Shown here piece after piece: positions 1 through 6,706 of a stretch of 8,772 nt of DNA. Positions within the stretch are counted from its first letter, which is position 1, and every line of letters begins with the position of its first letter. Source of the stretch: an uncultured Bacteroidales bacterium (lineage in GTDB: Bacteria; Bacteroidota; Bacteroidia; Bacteroidales; Paludibacteraceae); the NCBI GenBank assembly GCA_937911235.1, contig CALDPN010000107.1, positions 1 through 8,772 of the forward strand, read 5' to 3'. A program made the translations under genes and the position numbers. The notes beneath the pieces were generated by a model. The model had not been told where the DNA came from. It did not search any database and saw nothing but the letters and a program-made list of their open reading frames with translations.

Positions 1-305
1 ATAAACTCAAAGCTATTGGCAATAACTTCGGTTACCCAACGTTTAGAACCATCTTTTGCATCGTAGCTACGGATTTGTAAACGGCCTTCAACAAGAACTC
101 TTTGTCCTTTTGTGAGACTGTTCCCGCATAATTCAGCTTGTTTACCCCATACAATTACGGGAATAAAGTCAGCTTCTCTTTGGCCTTCTTGATTACTAAA
201 AGGTCTGTCAACCGCGATGGTGAATTGGCAAACAACTTTGCCAGTCTGAGTGTAGCGCACTTCAGGGTCACGCACCAAACGGCCCATAAGAATAATCTTA
301 TTCAT
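1..305 (-). CDS. ssb: Single-stranded DNA-binding protein SSB, C-terminus cut off by window edge
   Basis: The frame opens with ATG at 303-305 and stays open to the window start, giving the first 101 residues. It begins MNKIILMGRLVRDPEVRYTQ and continues with VCQFTIAVDRPF, DFIPVIVWGKQAELC and LVEGRLQIRSYDAKDGSKRW, the usual order of the SSB OB-fold. SSB coats single-stranded DNA during replication, recombination and repair, and normally ends in an acidic tail that recruits partners. That tail lies beyond the window. The gene starts three bases after the rpsF stop, with a GGGTG ribosome-binding stretch inside the end of rpsF. This is the common Firmicutes order rpsF-ssb-rpsR, so rpsR would be expected next. 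The two genes are very probably co-transcribed from the promoter at 674-702. Confidence 0.95.
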   Translation of the reverse strand, partial: MNKIILMGRLVRDPEVRYTQTGKVVCQFTIAVDRPFSNQEGQREADFIPVIVWGKQAELCGNSLTKGQRVLVEGRLQIRSYDAKDGSKRWVTEVIANSFEF

Positions 306-308
306 GGA

Positions 309-593
309 TTATTCACCCTTTCTAATGATCATATGGCGCAGAACTTCGTCGGTAATTTTCATAACGCGATCAAGTTCTTTTACTGCAGCGGGTTCAGCAG
401 TGAAGGTTACGAGAACATACAAGCCTTCATTCAGGTCTTGAATTTCGTAAGCAAGGCGTTTTTTGCCCCAGCGATCGGTTTTTTCTACATTACCACCGTT
501 TGCAGTGATGAGGTTGTCAAATTTAGCAACAACAGCTTCAAATGCTTCCTCTTCAACGGGTTTAACGATGTACATAATTTCGTAAGCTTTCAC
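309..593 (-). CDS. rpsF: Small ribosomal subunit protein bS6
   Basis: This 94-residue protein starts MKAYEIMYIVKP and carries WGKKRLAYEIQDLNEGLYVL and a C-terminal block ending VLRHMIIRKGE, all characteristic of bS6. bS6 binds bS18 and 16S rRNA in the platform of the 30S subunit. I chose the GTG start at 591-593. It gives the normal family length, and a very strong AAGGAGGAGGTG sits five bases upstream. An in-frame ATG at 663-665 would add 24 residues (MCIYFYIYFFCSLSG...) that do not belong to the family and would bury the ribosome-binding site. Translationally close to ssb (3-base gap). The sequence type is Firmicutes-like, unlike the right side of the window. Confidence 0.96.
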   Translation of the reverse strand: MKAYEIMYIVKPVEEEAFEAVVAKFDNLITANGGNVEKTDRWGKKRLAYEIQDLNEGLYVLVTFTAEPAAVKELDRVMKITDEVLRHMIIRKGE

Positions 594-598
594 GAAAT

Positions 599-610
599 CA
601 CCTCCTCCTT
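599..610 (-). promoter_or_regulatory. Strong Shine-Dalgarno site that fixes the GTG start of rpsF
   Basis: On the minus strand this reads AAGGAGGAGGTG, nearly a full complement of the 16S rRNA 3' end, five bases before the GTG at 591-593. It decides the start codon for rpsF and marks this arm as belonging to a Shine-Dalgarno-using lineage. Confidence 0.9.
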
Positions 611-673
611 TGGACTTTGGCCCACTAAGTGAGCAGAAGAAGTATATATAGAAATATATACACAAGCCTGTTG

Positions 674-702
674 ATTATACCATTACTATTTTAAAATTGC
701 AA
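674..702 (-). promoter_or_regulatory. Sigma-A type promoter for rpsF-ssb
   Basis: On the minus strand there is TTGCAA (697-702), then exactly 17 bases, then a perfect TATAAT (674-679). The TGG just before the -10 box makes it an extended -10. It lies between the ilvC terminator and rpsF. The implied 5' leader is about 75 bases and contains an AT-rich hairpin, GTATATAT...ATATATAC, at 642-661. This is a housekeeping promoter of Firmicutes style, different from the TAnnTTTG boxes seen on the right of the window. Confidence 0.85.
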
Positions 703-711
703 TATCTTTTC

Positions 712-741
712 AATAAAAAACCGCCGATTTCTCGGCGGTTT
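712..741 (-). terminator. Intrinsic terminator after ilvC
   Basis: A 10-bp stem pairs 718-727 with 732-741 (GC core ccgccga/tcggcgg) around a four-base loop. On the minus strand it is followed by a run of T. It begins 12 bases after the ilvC stop and precedes the rpsF promoter, so it separates the ilv transcript from the ribosomal-protein transcript. Confidence 0.93.
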
Positions 742-753
742 CGTAATTTTTAA

Positions 754-1749
<996 letters not shown>

Positions 1750-1756
1750 AATAAAA

Positions 1757-1763
1757 CACCTCT
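1757..1763 (-). promoter_or_regulatory. Shine-Dalgarno site of ilvC
   Basis: AGAGGTG on the minus strand, seven bases before the ilvC ATG. The contrast matters: ilvB and ilvD in the same apparent operon have no comparable site. Confidence 0.8.
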
Positions 1764-1786
1764 AGTTAAGTAAAATAATTTATCAG

Positions 1787-1811
1787 TAAATATAGGGATT
1801 GGCTATATTTA
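1787..1811 (-). other. Inverted repeat between ilvB and ilvC
   Basis: A 9-bp AT-rich perfect stem (TAAATATAG/CTATATTTA) with a seven-base loop sits 8 bases after the ilvB stop. No T-run follows on the minus strand, so it is not a convincing terminator. It could stabilise mRNA ends or be chance in AT-rich spacer. Confidence 0.4.
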
Positions 1812-1818
1812 TCGACGG

Positions 1819-3513
1819 TTAAATATGAGTTTTTACGAAGTCGTAGATAACAGCGCCAGCAGCAACCATAGGTTCTACCAAGTCGCTTTGTTCAATTTGG
1901 ACTTCAATCAAGAAGGGTTTAGTTCTACCTTGAGCTTCTTTGAGAGCTTCAGTAAATTCTTCGCAGGTGGTAACAGTTCTACCGTCAGCACCACAAGATT
2001 TAGCAAAGCCTACAAAATCAAACTCAGTCAAAATAGTGTTAGAGTATCTTTCGTTGTAGAAGAGTTGTTGCCATTGTCTTACCATACCCAAGCAGCTGTT
2101 ATTGATTACGATGCTGATAAGAGGCAAGTTTTCACGGCTTGCAGTGAACATTTCCATACCGGTCATTTTGAAACCGCCATCGCCACAAATGTGTACGATT
2201 TGAGAATCCGGTTTAGCAAAAGCTGCACCCATAGCACCGGGTAAACCAAAGCCCATGGTACCACAGCCACCGGAAGTCAAATGATGACGCGGTTTATCAA
2301 TAGTCAGGTATTGAGCAGCCCACATTTGATTTTGACCAACGTCTGTAACAAGGATTGCCTTGCGATTGGTAGCATCAGAAATTTTTCTTACCACTTCGCC
2401 CATTTTGATAGGACCTTCGGTAGGGTAAACTTCTTTGTTTATTACGCTATCGTATTCTTTTTTGTCGTATTCGTCAAATGATGCAATCCACTCTTTGTGT
2501 TCGTTTTTATTTAGCAGTTTTGTTACGGCAGGAAGTGTTTCTTTTACGTTGCCTAAAATAGCCACGTCTGCTTTCACGTTTTTGTTTATTTCTGCTGGGT
2601 CGATATCGAAGTGGATTACTTTTGCTTGTTTTGCGTATGTGTTAAGGTCGCCAGTGATGCGGTCGTCGAAACGCATACCAATGGCAATAAGTAGGTCGCA
2701 TTCGTTGGTTTTGATGTTAGGACCAATGTTGCCGTGCATACCAAGCATACCTTTATTTAAAGGATAGTCGGTAGCCATAGCACTTTCGCCAAGCATAGTC
2801 CATGCAGCAGGAATGTCTGCCACCTCTAAAAATGCTTTTAGTTCTTCTTCGGCTTTGCCAATTGTTACACCGTGACCAACAAGTGCAAGTGGTTTTTTAG
2901 CGTTGTTGATTAGCTCAGCTGCTTTTTCTACTTTTTCTGTTTTAAGTGGAAGAGTAGGGATGTAACTTCTAATGAAATTGCATTTCTCTGGTTTGAAATC
3001 TACCAATGCAGTTTGAGCATTTTTTGCAAAGTCTAGTACCACAGGACCAGGTCTTCCGTTGTTTGCAATATAGAATGCACGTGCCACAGCCCATGCTATT
3101 TCTTTTTCGTCACGAATTTGGTAACTCCATTTGGTAATAGGTTGGGTGATGCCTACCACGTCAATTTCTTGGAAAGCATCTGTACCTAGAAGTGATTTAC
3201 CCACTTGACCTGTGATAACCACTAGTGGAGTGTTGTCTAGCATAGCGTCGCCAATACCTGTAATAGTGTTGGTAGCACCAGGACCACTAGTTACAATACA
3301 AACACCTGGTTTGCCAGATACACGTGCATAACCTTGTGCTGAGTGAATAGCACCTTGTTCGTGTCTGGTAAGAACATATTTAAAGTCGTTGTAGAAATCG
3401 TACATGGCATCAAACACTGGTATGATAGCTCCACCAGGGTATCCGAAAATGGTATCTACACCTTCATTTAATAATGCTTTGATAAGTGCCTGAGCACCAG
3501 AAATTTTTTCCAT
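1819..3513 (-). CDS. ilvB: Acetolactate synthase large subunit, apparently a hybrid of two lineages
   Basis: This ThDP-dependent enzyme joins pyruvate to pyruvate or 2-ketobutyrate, the first common step of branched-chain amino acid synthesis. The 564-residue length is normal. The N-terminal ThDP domain has GYPGG (24-28), the catalytic Glu at E52 (RHEQG) and SGPGATN (76-82). The central domain has GMRFDDR (279-285), and the C-terminal ThDP domain has GDGG (444-447) through NN (471-472). Residues 1-390 resemble Bacteroidetes IlvB as I remember it. From about residue 398 it changes to a Firmicutes style (KMTGMEMFTA, NNSCLGMVRQWQQLFYNERY) where Bacteroidetes enzymes typically have QMTIQELGT. Codon style shifts at the same place. 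C417 in TSGGCGTMGFG replaces a usual Leu. There is no Shine-Dalgarno site before the ATG; ilvD ends 21 bases upstream. No regulatory subunit gene follows. Confidence 0.95.
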   Translation of the reverse strand: MEKISGAQALIKALLNEGVDTIFGYPGGAIIPVFDAMYDFYNDFKYVLTRHEQGAIHSAQGYARVSGKPGVCIVTSGPGATNTITGIGDAMLDNTPLVVITGQVGKSLLGTDAFQEIDVVGITQPITKWSYQIRDEKEIAWAVARAFYIANNGRPGPVVLDFAKNAQTALVDFKPEKCNFIRSYIPTLPLKTEKVEKAAELINNAKKPLALVGHGVTIGKAEEELKAFLEVADIPAAWTMLGESAMATDYPLNKGMLGMHGNIGPNIKTNECDLLIAIGMRFDDRITGDLNTYAKQAKVIHFDIDPAEINKNVKADVAILGNVKETLPAVTKLLNKNEHKEWIASFDEYDKKEYDSVINKEVYPTEGPIKMGEVVRKISDATNRKAILVTDVGQNQMWAAQYLTIDKPRHHLTSGGCGTMGFGLPGAMGAAFAKPDSQIVHICGDGGFKMTGMEMFTASRENLPLISIVINNSCLGMVRQWQQLFYNERYSNTILTEFDFVGFAKSCGADGRTVTTCEEFTEALKEAQGRTKPFLIEVQIEQSDLVEPMVAAGAVIYDFVKTHI

Positions 3514-3534
3514 ATATAGAGTATTGTTTTTGTC

Positions 3535-5364
3535 TTAAATTAATCTTACTGCACCTTTGTCTGCAGAGCTTACAAGTGAAGCGTATGCTCTTAACGATTT
3601 AGAAACCACACGGTTACGGTCTTTTGGTGTGAATGCGTCTTTGCCGCGTGCCATTTCTTTTTCTCTACGAGCGGCTAGTTCTTCGTCTGTAAGTTTTACA
3701 TTGATGCTTCTGTTTGGAATGTCTATTTCAATAATATCTCCATCTTCGATTAGTCCGATGTTGCCACCTGATGCTGCTTCTGGAGAAATGTGTCCGATAC
3801 TTAAACCTGATGTACCGCCAGAGAAACGTCCGTCGGTGATAAGTGCACATTCTTTGCCAAGGTGCATAGATTTAATATAAGAGGTAGGGTAAAGCATTTC
3901 TTGCATACCTGGGCCACCTTTAGGACCTTCGTGAGTGATGATTACCACGTCGCCAGCTTTTACTTTGCCACCAAGAATGCCGTCGCAAGCTGCTTCTTGT
4001 GATGTAAATACCACTGCTTTACCTGTAAATTTCCAAATGCTTTCATCTACACCTGCTGTTTTAATTACGCAGCCGTCGATAGCAATATTACCTTTAAGGA
4101 TAGCAAGACCGCCATCTTTTGTATATGCGTTTTCTACGCTACGGATACAACCTTCTTTTCTGTCGGTGTCTAGGCTATCGTAGTAAGTTTCTTGTGAACC
4201 AAGTTCAATATTAAATCTGCGGCAAGGAGCAGACGAGTAAATATTTTTAGCAGCTTCGCTAATGTTTTCTTTTGTAATATCGTATTCTTCAATAGCCTCG
4301 GCAAGTGTAATGCCTTCCACGCGGTTTACATTTGCGTTTACAAGACCTTTTTGTGCAAGTTCGTTCATAATACCCATAATACCGCCAGCACGGTTTACGT
4401 CTTGAACGTGATATTTTGTAGTATTTGGGGCCACTTTACATAGACAAGGAGTTTTCTTAGAAAGAGCGTCGATATCGTCCATATTGAAATCTACTCCTGC
4501 TTCTTGAGCAATAGCCAAAAGGTGAAGAATAGTGTTTGTAGAACCACCCATAGCGATGTCTAGGCTCATAGCATTTAGGAATGCGTCGCGAGTAGCAATG
4601 CTTTTTGGTAGGATGCTATCATCGCCGTCTCTATAGTATTTATATGTGTTTTCAACGATAAGGTGAGCGGCTTTCATAAACAGATTGTGTCTGTTTTTGT
4701 GTGTAGCAAGGATAGTACCGTTGCCCACAAGTGCAAGACCGATAGCCTCGTTTAAGCAGTTCATTGAGTTTGCGGTGAACATACCAGAACAACAACCGCA
4801 AGTAGGACAAGCAGAACGTTCAATGTTTGAAACGTCGTCGTCAGAAATAGACTTGTCTGCAGACATTACCATTGCATCGATAAGGTCTAGTTTTCTATTG
4901 TTCCATTCGCCAGCTTCCATAGGACCACCAGAAACAAACACGGTAGGGATGTTTAGTCTCATAGATGCCATAAGCATACCTGGGGTGATTTTGTCGCAGT
5001 TGCTAATGCATATCATAGCATCAGCTTTATGTGCGTTTACCATATATTCCACGCTGTCGGCAATAATGTCGCGGCTAGGAAGTGAGTAAAGCATACCATC
5101 GTGACCCATTGCAATGCCGTCGTCGATAGCAATTGTATTAAATTCGGCTGCGAAACAACCTAGTTTTTCAATCTCTGCTTTTATTTCTTGACCTATTTTG
5201 TGTAGGTGTGTGTGACCAGGAACAAATTGTGTAAATGAGTTAACAATAGCGATGATAGGTTTGCCAAGTTGTTCTTTCTTCATACCGTTGGCAGCCCATA
5301 ATGCTCTGGCACCTGCCATGCGTCTTCCTTCTGTGCTTTGTGCACTGCGTAATTGGATTTTCAT
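3535..5364 (-). CDS. ilvD: Dihydroxy-acid dehydratase
   Basis: This iron-sulfur enzyme dehydrates dihydroxy acids to the 2-keto acids that precede valine and isoleucine. The 609-residue protein aligns by eye along its whole length with the E. coli-type long form. Motifs are VNSFTQFVPGHTHL (41-54), IDDGIAMGHDGM (80-91), SNCDKITPGM (121-130; C123 a cluster ligand, K125 near the metal site), CPTCGCCSGMFTANSMNC (186-203) and GRFSGGTSGLSIGHISPEAA (512-531). The long-form resemblance suggests a labile [4Fe-4S] cluster rather than [2Fe-2S], which is an inference. The ATG follows only a weak AAGG, as is usual in Bacteroidetes. It is the first structural gene after the attenuator at 5380-5440 and is followed after 21 bases by ilvB, so the two are almost certainly one transcript. 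Confidence 0.97.
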   Translation of the reverse strand: MKIQLRSAQSTEGRRMAGARALWAANGMKKEQLGKPIIAIVNSFTQFVPGHTHLHKIGQEIKAEIEKLGCFAAEFNTIAIDDGIAMGHDGMLYSLPSRDIIADSVEYMVNAHKADAMICISNCDKITPGMLMASMRLNIPTVFVSGGPMEAGEWNNRKLDLIDAMVMSADKSISDDDVSNIERSACPTCGCCSGMFTANSMNCLNEAIGLALVGNGTILATHKNRHNLFMKAAHLIVENTYKYYRDGDDSILPKSIATRDAFLNAMSLDIAMGGSTNTILHLLAIAQEAGVDFNMDDIDALSKKTPCLCKVAPNTTKYHVQDVNRAGGIMGIMNELAQKGLVNANVNRVEGITLAEAIEEYDITKENISEAAKNIYSSAPCRRFNIELGSQETYYDSLDTDRKEGCIRSVENAYTKDGGLAILKGNIAIDGCVIKTAGVDESIWKFTGKAVVFTSQEAACDGILGGKVKAGDVVIITHEGPKGGPGMQEMLYPTSYIKSMHLGKECALITDGRFSGGTSGLSIGHISPEAASGGNIGLIEDGDIIEIDIPNRSINVKLTDEELAARREKEMARGKDAFTPKDRNRVVSKSLRAYASLVSSADKGAVRLI

Positions 5365-5379
5365 ATACCTTATATTATT

Positions 5380-5407
5380 AAAAAAACCTTCCGAAAAAGG
5401 GAAGGTT
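5380..5407 (-). terminator. Attenuator terminator in front of ilvD
   Basis: On the minus strand AACCTTCC pairs perfectly with GGAAGGTT (5400-5407 with 5385-5392) around a seven-base loop and runs straight into a T-tract. It lies only 16 bases upstream of the ilvD ATG, downstream of a branched-chain-rich leader peptide. A terminator here, before the operon rather than after a gene, indicates premature termination control. Its 5' arm is shared with the antiterminator at 5399-5440, so the two structures exclude each other. Confidence 0.88.
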
Positions 5408-5440
5408 ACACATATATTATTATATATACAAAACCTACCC
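5399..5440 (-). promoter_or_regulatory. Predicted antiterminator hairpin of the ilv leader
   Basis: GGGTAGGTT (5432-5440, minus strand) can pair with AACCTTCCC (5399-5407) in eight of nine positions. The stem then continues inward after one mismatch through wobble pairs and six A-U pairs to a four-base AATA loop. That makes a 42-nt hairpin which uses up the 5' arm of the terminator. Its first base lies three bases after the leader peptide stop codon. A ribosome finishing the leader would cover the 5' arm and allow termination; a ribosome stalled upstream would leave it free. Pairing was done by hand, without folding energies. Confidence 0.75.
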
Positions 5441-5443
5441 GTA

Positions 5444-5503
5444 TTAGCGGCGGACTACCACCACTAAGCCTAAAATAGACACGACGACTAGATTTTGTTT
5501 CAT
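5444..5503 (-). CDS. Branched-chain amino acid leader peptide controlling ilvD-ilvB
   Basis: This short frame encodes MKQNLVVVSILGLVVVVRR, with a TAA stop. Eleven of 19 residues are Val, Leu or Ile, in two clusters: L5-V8 and I10-V17. It is not similar in sequence to enterobacterial IlvL but has the same logic of runs of regulatory codons. It lies directly between a Bacteroidetes-type promoter and a terminator/antiterminator pair, and its stop is three bases before the antiterminator arm. The likely role is in its translation, not its product: slow decoding at Val/Leu/Ile codons when charged tRNAs are scarce would favour read-through into ilvD. The ATG has no clear Shine-Dalgarno site, as in neighbouring right-arm genes, and is preceded by an A/T-rich stretch. 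The predicted 5' leader is only about ten bases. Confidence 0.85.
   Translation of the reverse strand: MKQNLVVVSILGLVVVVRR
5447..5464 (-). promoter_or_regulatory. Hairpin formed by the last six codons of the leader peptide
   Basis: GTGGTGG (5458-5464) pairs with CCGCCGC (5447-5453) around a TAGT loop; five pairs are G-C and two are G-U. It covers the Val-Val-Val-Val-Arg-Arg codons. It resembles the pausing hairpin (1:2) of classical attenuators, which holds polymerase until the ribosome catches up. The role is inferred from position. Confidence 0.55.
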
Positions 5504-5520
5504 TTTCTTATAAATTTTTG

Positions 5521-5552
5521 CAAAAATACTGAATATTTTTTTTATTTCACAA
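5521..5552 (-). promoter_or_regulatory. Bacteroidetes-type promoter of the ilv leader
   Basis: TATTTTTG (5521-5528, minus strand) fits the Bacteroidetes -7 consensus TAnnTTTG exactly. A TTG at 5550-5552 lies 21 bases upstream and is a plausible -33 element (consensus TTTG), though only partial. Transcription would start near 5512-5516, just ahead of the leader peptide ATG at 5503. Confidence 0.65.
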
Positions 5553-5594
5553 GAAAAAGTTAGTTTTTTATTATAATTATATAGTTAATTTGGA

Positions 5595-5629
5595 CTTCTA
5601 ACTTCTAACTCCTAACTCCTAACTCCTAA
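5595..5629. repeat. Tandem heptad repeat, five units, at the 3' end of the FemAB-like gene
   Basis: Two CTTCTAA units are followed by three CTCCTAA units on the plus strand. Bases 5605-5632 are a perfect 28-base reverse complement of 6590-6617, on the other side of the FemAB-like gene. The repeat overlaps that gene: it supplies its stop codon and the codons for its last five residues (LGVRS). Confidence 0.9.
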
Positions 5630-6589
5630 CTTTATTGCTAAACTGCCTAGTTTGTAAAGTAGTGGCTTGTTTATGCAAAGAAAACGACCGTGTTCTACTA
5701 GGTGAGAGCCAAAACGAAGTTTGAAATCGCGCACACCGTATGGCACGTTTGGAGTGCCTGCGCCCATGGTGTCGAAACAAGTGTAGCCCAATGAAGCGGC
5801 ACGCTTAATAGTCTCCCAATAAACCAAAACCGAAGGATATTTGCTTTGATATTCTGTGTCGAGACCAAATACATAATAGTCGTACACTGTTTTACCTGCA
5901 AAATATAGTTGTAGCATACCAGAAACTATTTTTCCATCTATTTTGATAAGCATAATTTCACCAACTTTTTGTGAAACTATTTGCTCAAAAAACTCTTTTG
6001 GGAAAATAGGCTTCTTTACTTTTGTTTTATAATGATTTGAAAGTAGTTTGTAAAATTTGTCTATTTCTTCTTTTGTGTCTGCCACCTTCACTTCGTAACC
6101 GCCTTCGGATGCAATACGCACTTGTCTTCTGCGGCTCTCATTCATGTTTTTAAGAGCTGTGTCTGCGTTTGAGCAGTCGATAATGCAGTTTAAGTGTGGT
6201 TTATAGTCAAAACCTACTTCTTCAAATGCCGATTTATATTTGCTGTAGTCTGAATTGTTTCTTATTTCAACATAAATGGCAGATGAGGTTTGTTTTTTTA
6301 TGTCGGTAAGGAGTTTTTTTACGTCTTCGTTTGTCGCCTTTGGCGAAATTAATACGCCACCTTGAATAATGGCACGACGTGAAAAGTGTTTTTTTATGCC
6401 TTTTTCGGCTTGGATATAGCCCACGGCAAGACAGGTGAGTTTGCCTTCAGAGTTTCTAACGTATGAAAGAAATGAGCGTAAACAATCTAAAGACGAAAGG
6501 AAATTGTACATTTCTTCCGTCTGAAATGCGTTTGCGTATGGGCTTGCACCTAGTAGCTCACGCCATTCTATTGAGGTTATTTGTGTCAT
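5612..6589 (-). CDS. FemAB/GNAT-fold aminoacyl- or acyltransferase-like protein
   Basis: This 325-residue cytosolic protein has no signal peptide or membrane segment. It looks like the double-GNAT proteins related to FemAB, which transfer amino acids or acyl groups to cell-wall or sugar precursors. The first half has a GNAT-like block (RRAIIQGGVLISP, 71-83, and YVEIRNNSDY, 106-115). The second half has NMNESRRRQVRIA (148-160), GKIVSGMLQLYFAGKTVYDYYVFG (219-242), YPSVLVYWETIKRAASLGYTCFD (251-273) and GVRDFKLRFG (285-294), typical of that family's C-terminal domain. The substrate cannot be read from sequence. A deacetylase-like gene lies upstream on the same strand, suggesting a shared role in envelope or exopolysaccharide modification. 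No Shine-Dalgarno site is present; the heptad repeat ends two bases from the ATG. The last residues, LGVRS, come from the repeat at the other end, so the native C-terminus may have been replaced. Confidence 0.8.
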   Translation of the reverse strand: MTQITSIEWRELLGASPYANAFQTEEMYNFLSSLDCLRSFLSYVRNSEGKLTCLAVGYIQAEKGIKKHFSRRAIIQGGVLISPKATNEDVKKLLTDIKKQTSSAIYVEIRNNSDYSKYKSAFEEVGFDYKPHLNCIIDCSNADTALKNMNESRRRQVRIASEGGYEVKVADTKEEIDKFYKLLSNHYKTKVKKPIFPKEFFEQIVSQKVGEIMLIKIDGKIVSGMLQLYFAGKTVYDYYVFGLDTEYQSKYPSVLVYWETIKRAASLGYTCFDTMGAGTPNVPYGVRDFKLRFGSHLVEHGRFLCINKPLLYKLGSLAIKLGVRS

Positions 6590-6591
6590 AA

Positions 6592-6619
6592 GTTAGGAGT
6601 TAGGAGTTAGGAGTTAGGA
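6592..6619. repeat. Tandem heptad repeat, four units, abutting the FemAB-like start codon
   Basis: Four perfect GTTAGGA units on the plus strand, inverted relative to the copy at 5595-5629. Together they form a perfect 28-bp inverted repeat (5605-5632 with 6590-6617) enclosing the gene. In a transcript of the gene, the bases just before the AUG and those around the stop codon would be fully complementary. Confidence 0.92.
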
Positions 6620-6706
6620 ATTCTTGTGCAAACGAGAGGAGAACCAAGCTTGCTTGAGTTATCCCGAGTGTAGCCAAGAATCGCCGTAGGCAATTAGGAA
6701 TTTGTC
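6620..6706. other. Non-coding spacer with nested inverted repeats
   Basis: No credible gene is seen. ATTCTTG (6620-6626) is matched by CAAGAAT (6675-6681), and AATTAGGA (6692-6699) by TCCTAATT (6705-6712). The second pair straddles the stop codon of the deacetylase-like gene and lacks a T-run, so it is not a canonical terminator. The stretch adjoins the heptad repeat and may be part of one small repeat element. Confidence 0.5.

Noticed and set aside
611..640. S6:S18-binding autoregulatory motif in the rpsF leader
   Set aside because: A short hairpin (GCTCAC/GTGGGC) is present, but I could not find the exposed CCG element expected of that motif, so I do not call it.
594..665. In-frame upstream extension of rpsF from an ATG at 663-665
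   Set aside because: It adds 24 hydrophobic, non-family residues, reads through the strong Shine-Dalgarno site, and starts only about 10 bases downstream of the promoter -10 box. The GTG at 591-593 gives the normal bS6 length.
1787..1811. Terminator between ilvB and ilvC
   Set aside because: The stem is AT-only apart from one or two pairs and no T-tract follows on the minus strand.
1750..1818. T-box or other riboswitch in front of ilvC
   Set aside because: The spacer is too short and contains no T-box sequence or specifier-like stem.
5595..5629. CRISPR-like array
   Set aside because: Units are seven bases with no spacers; this is a simple tandem repeat.
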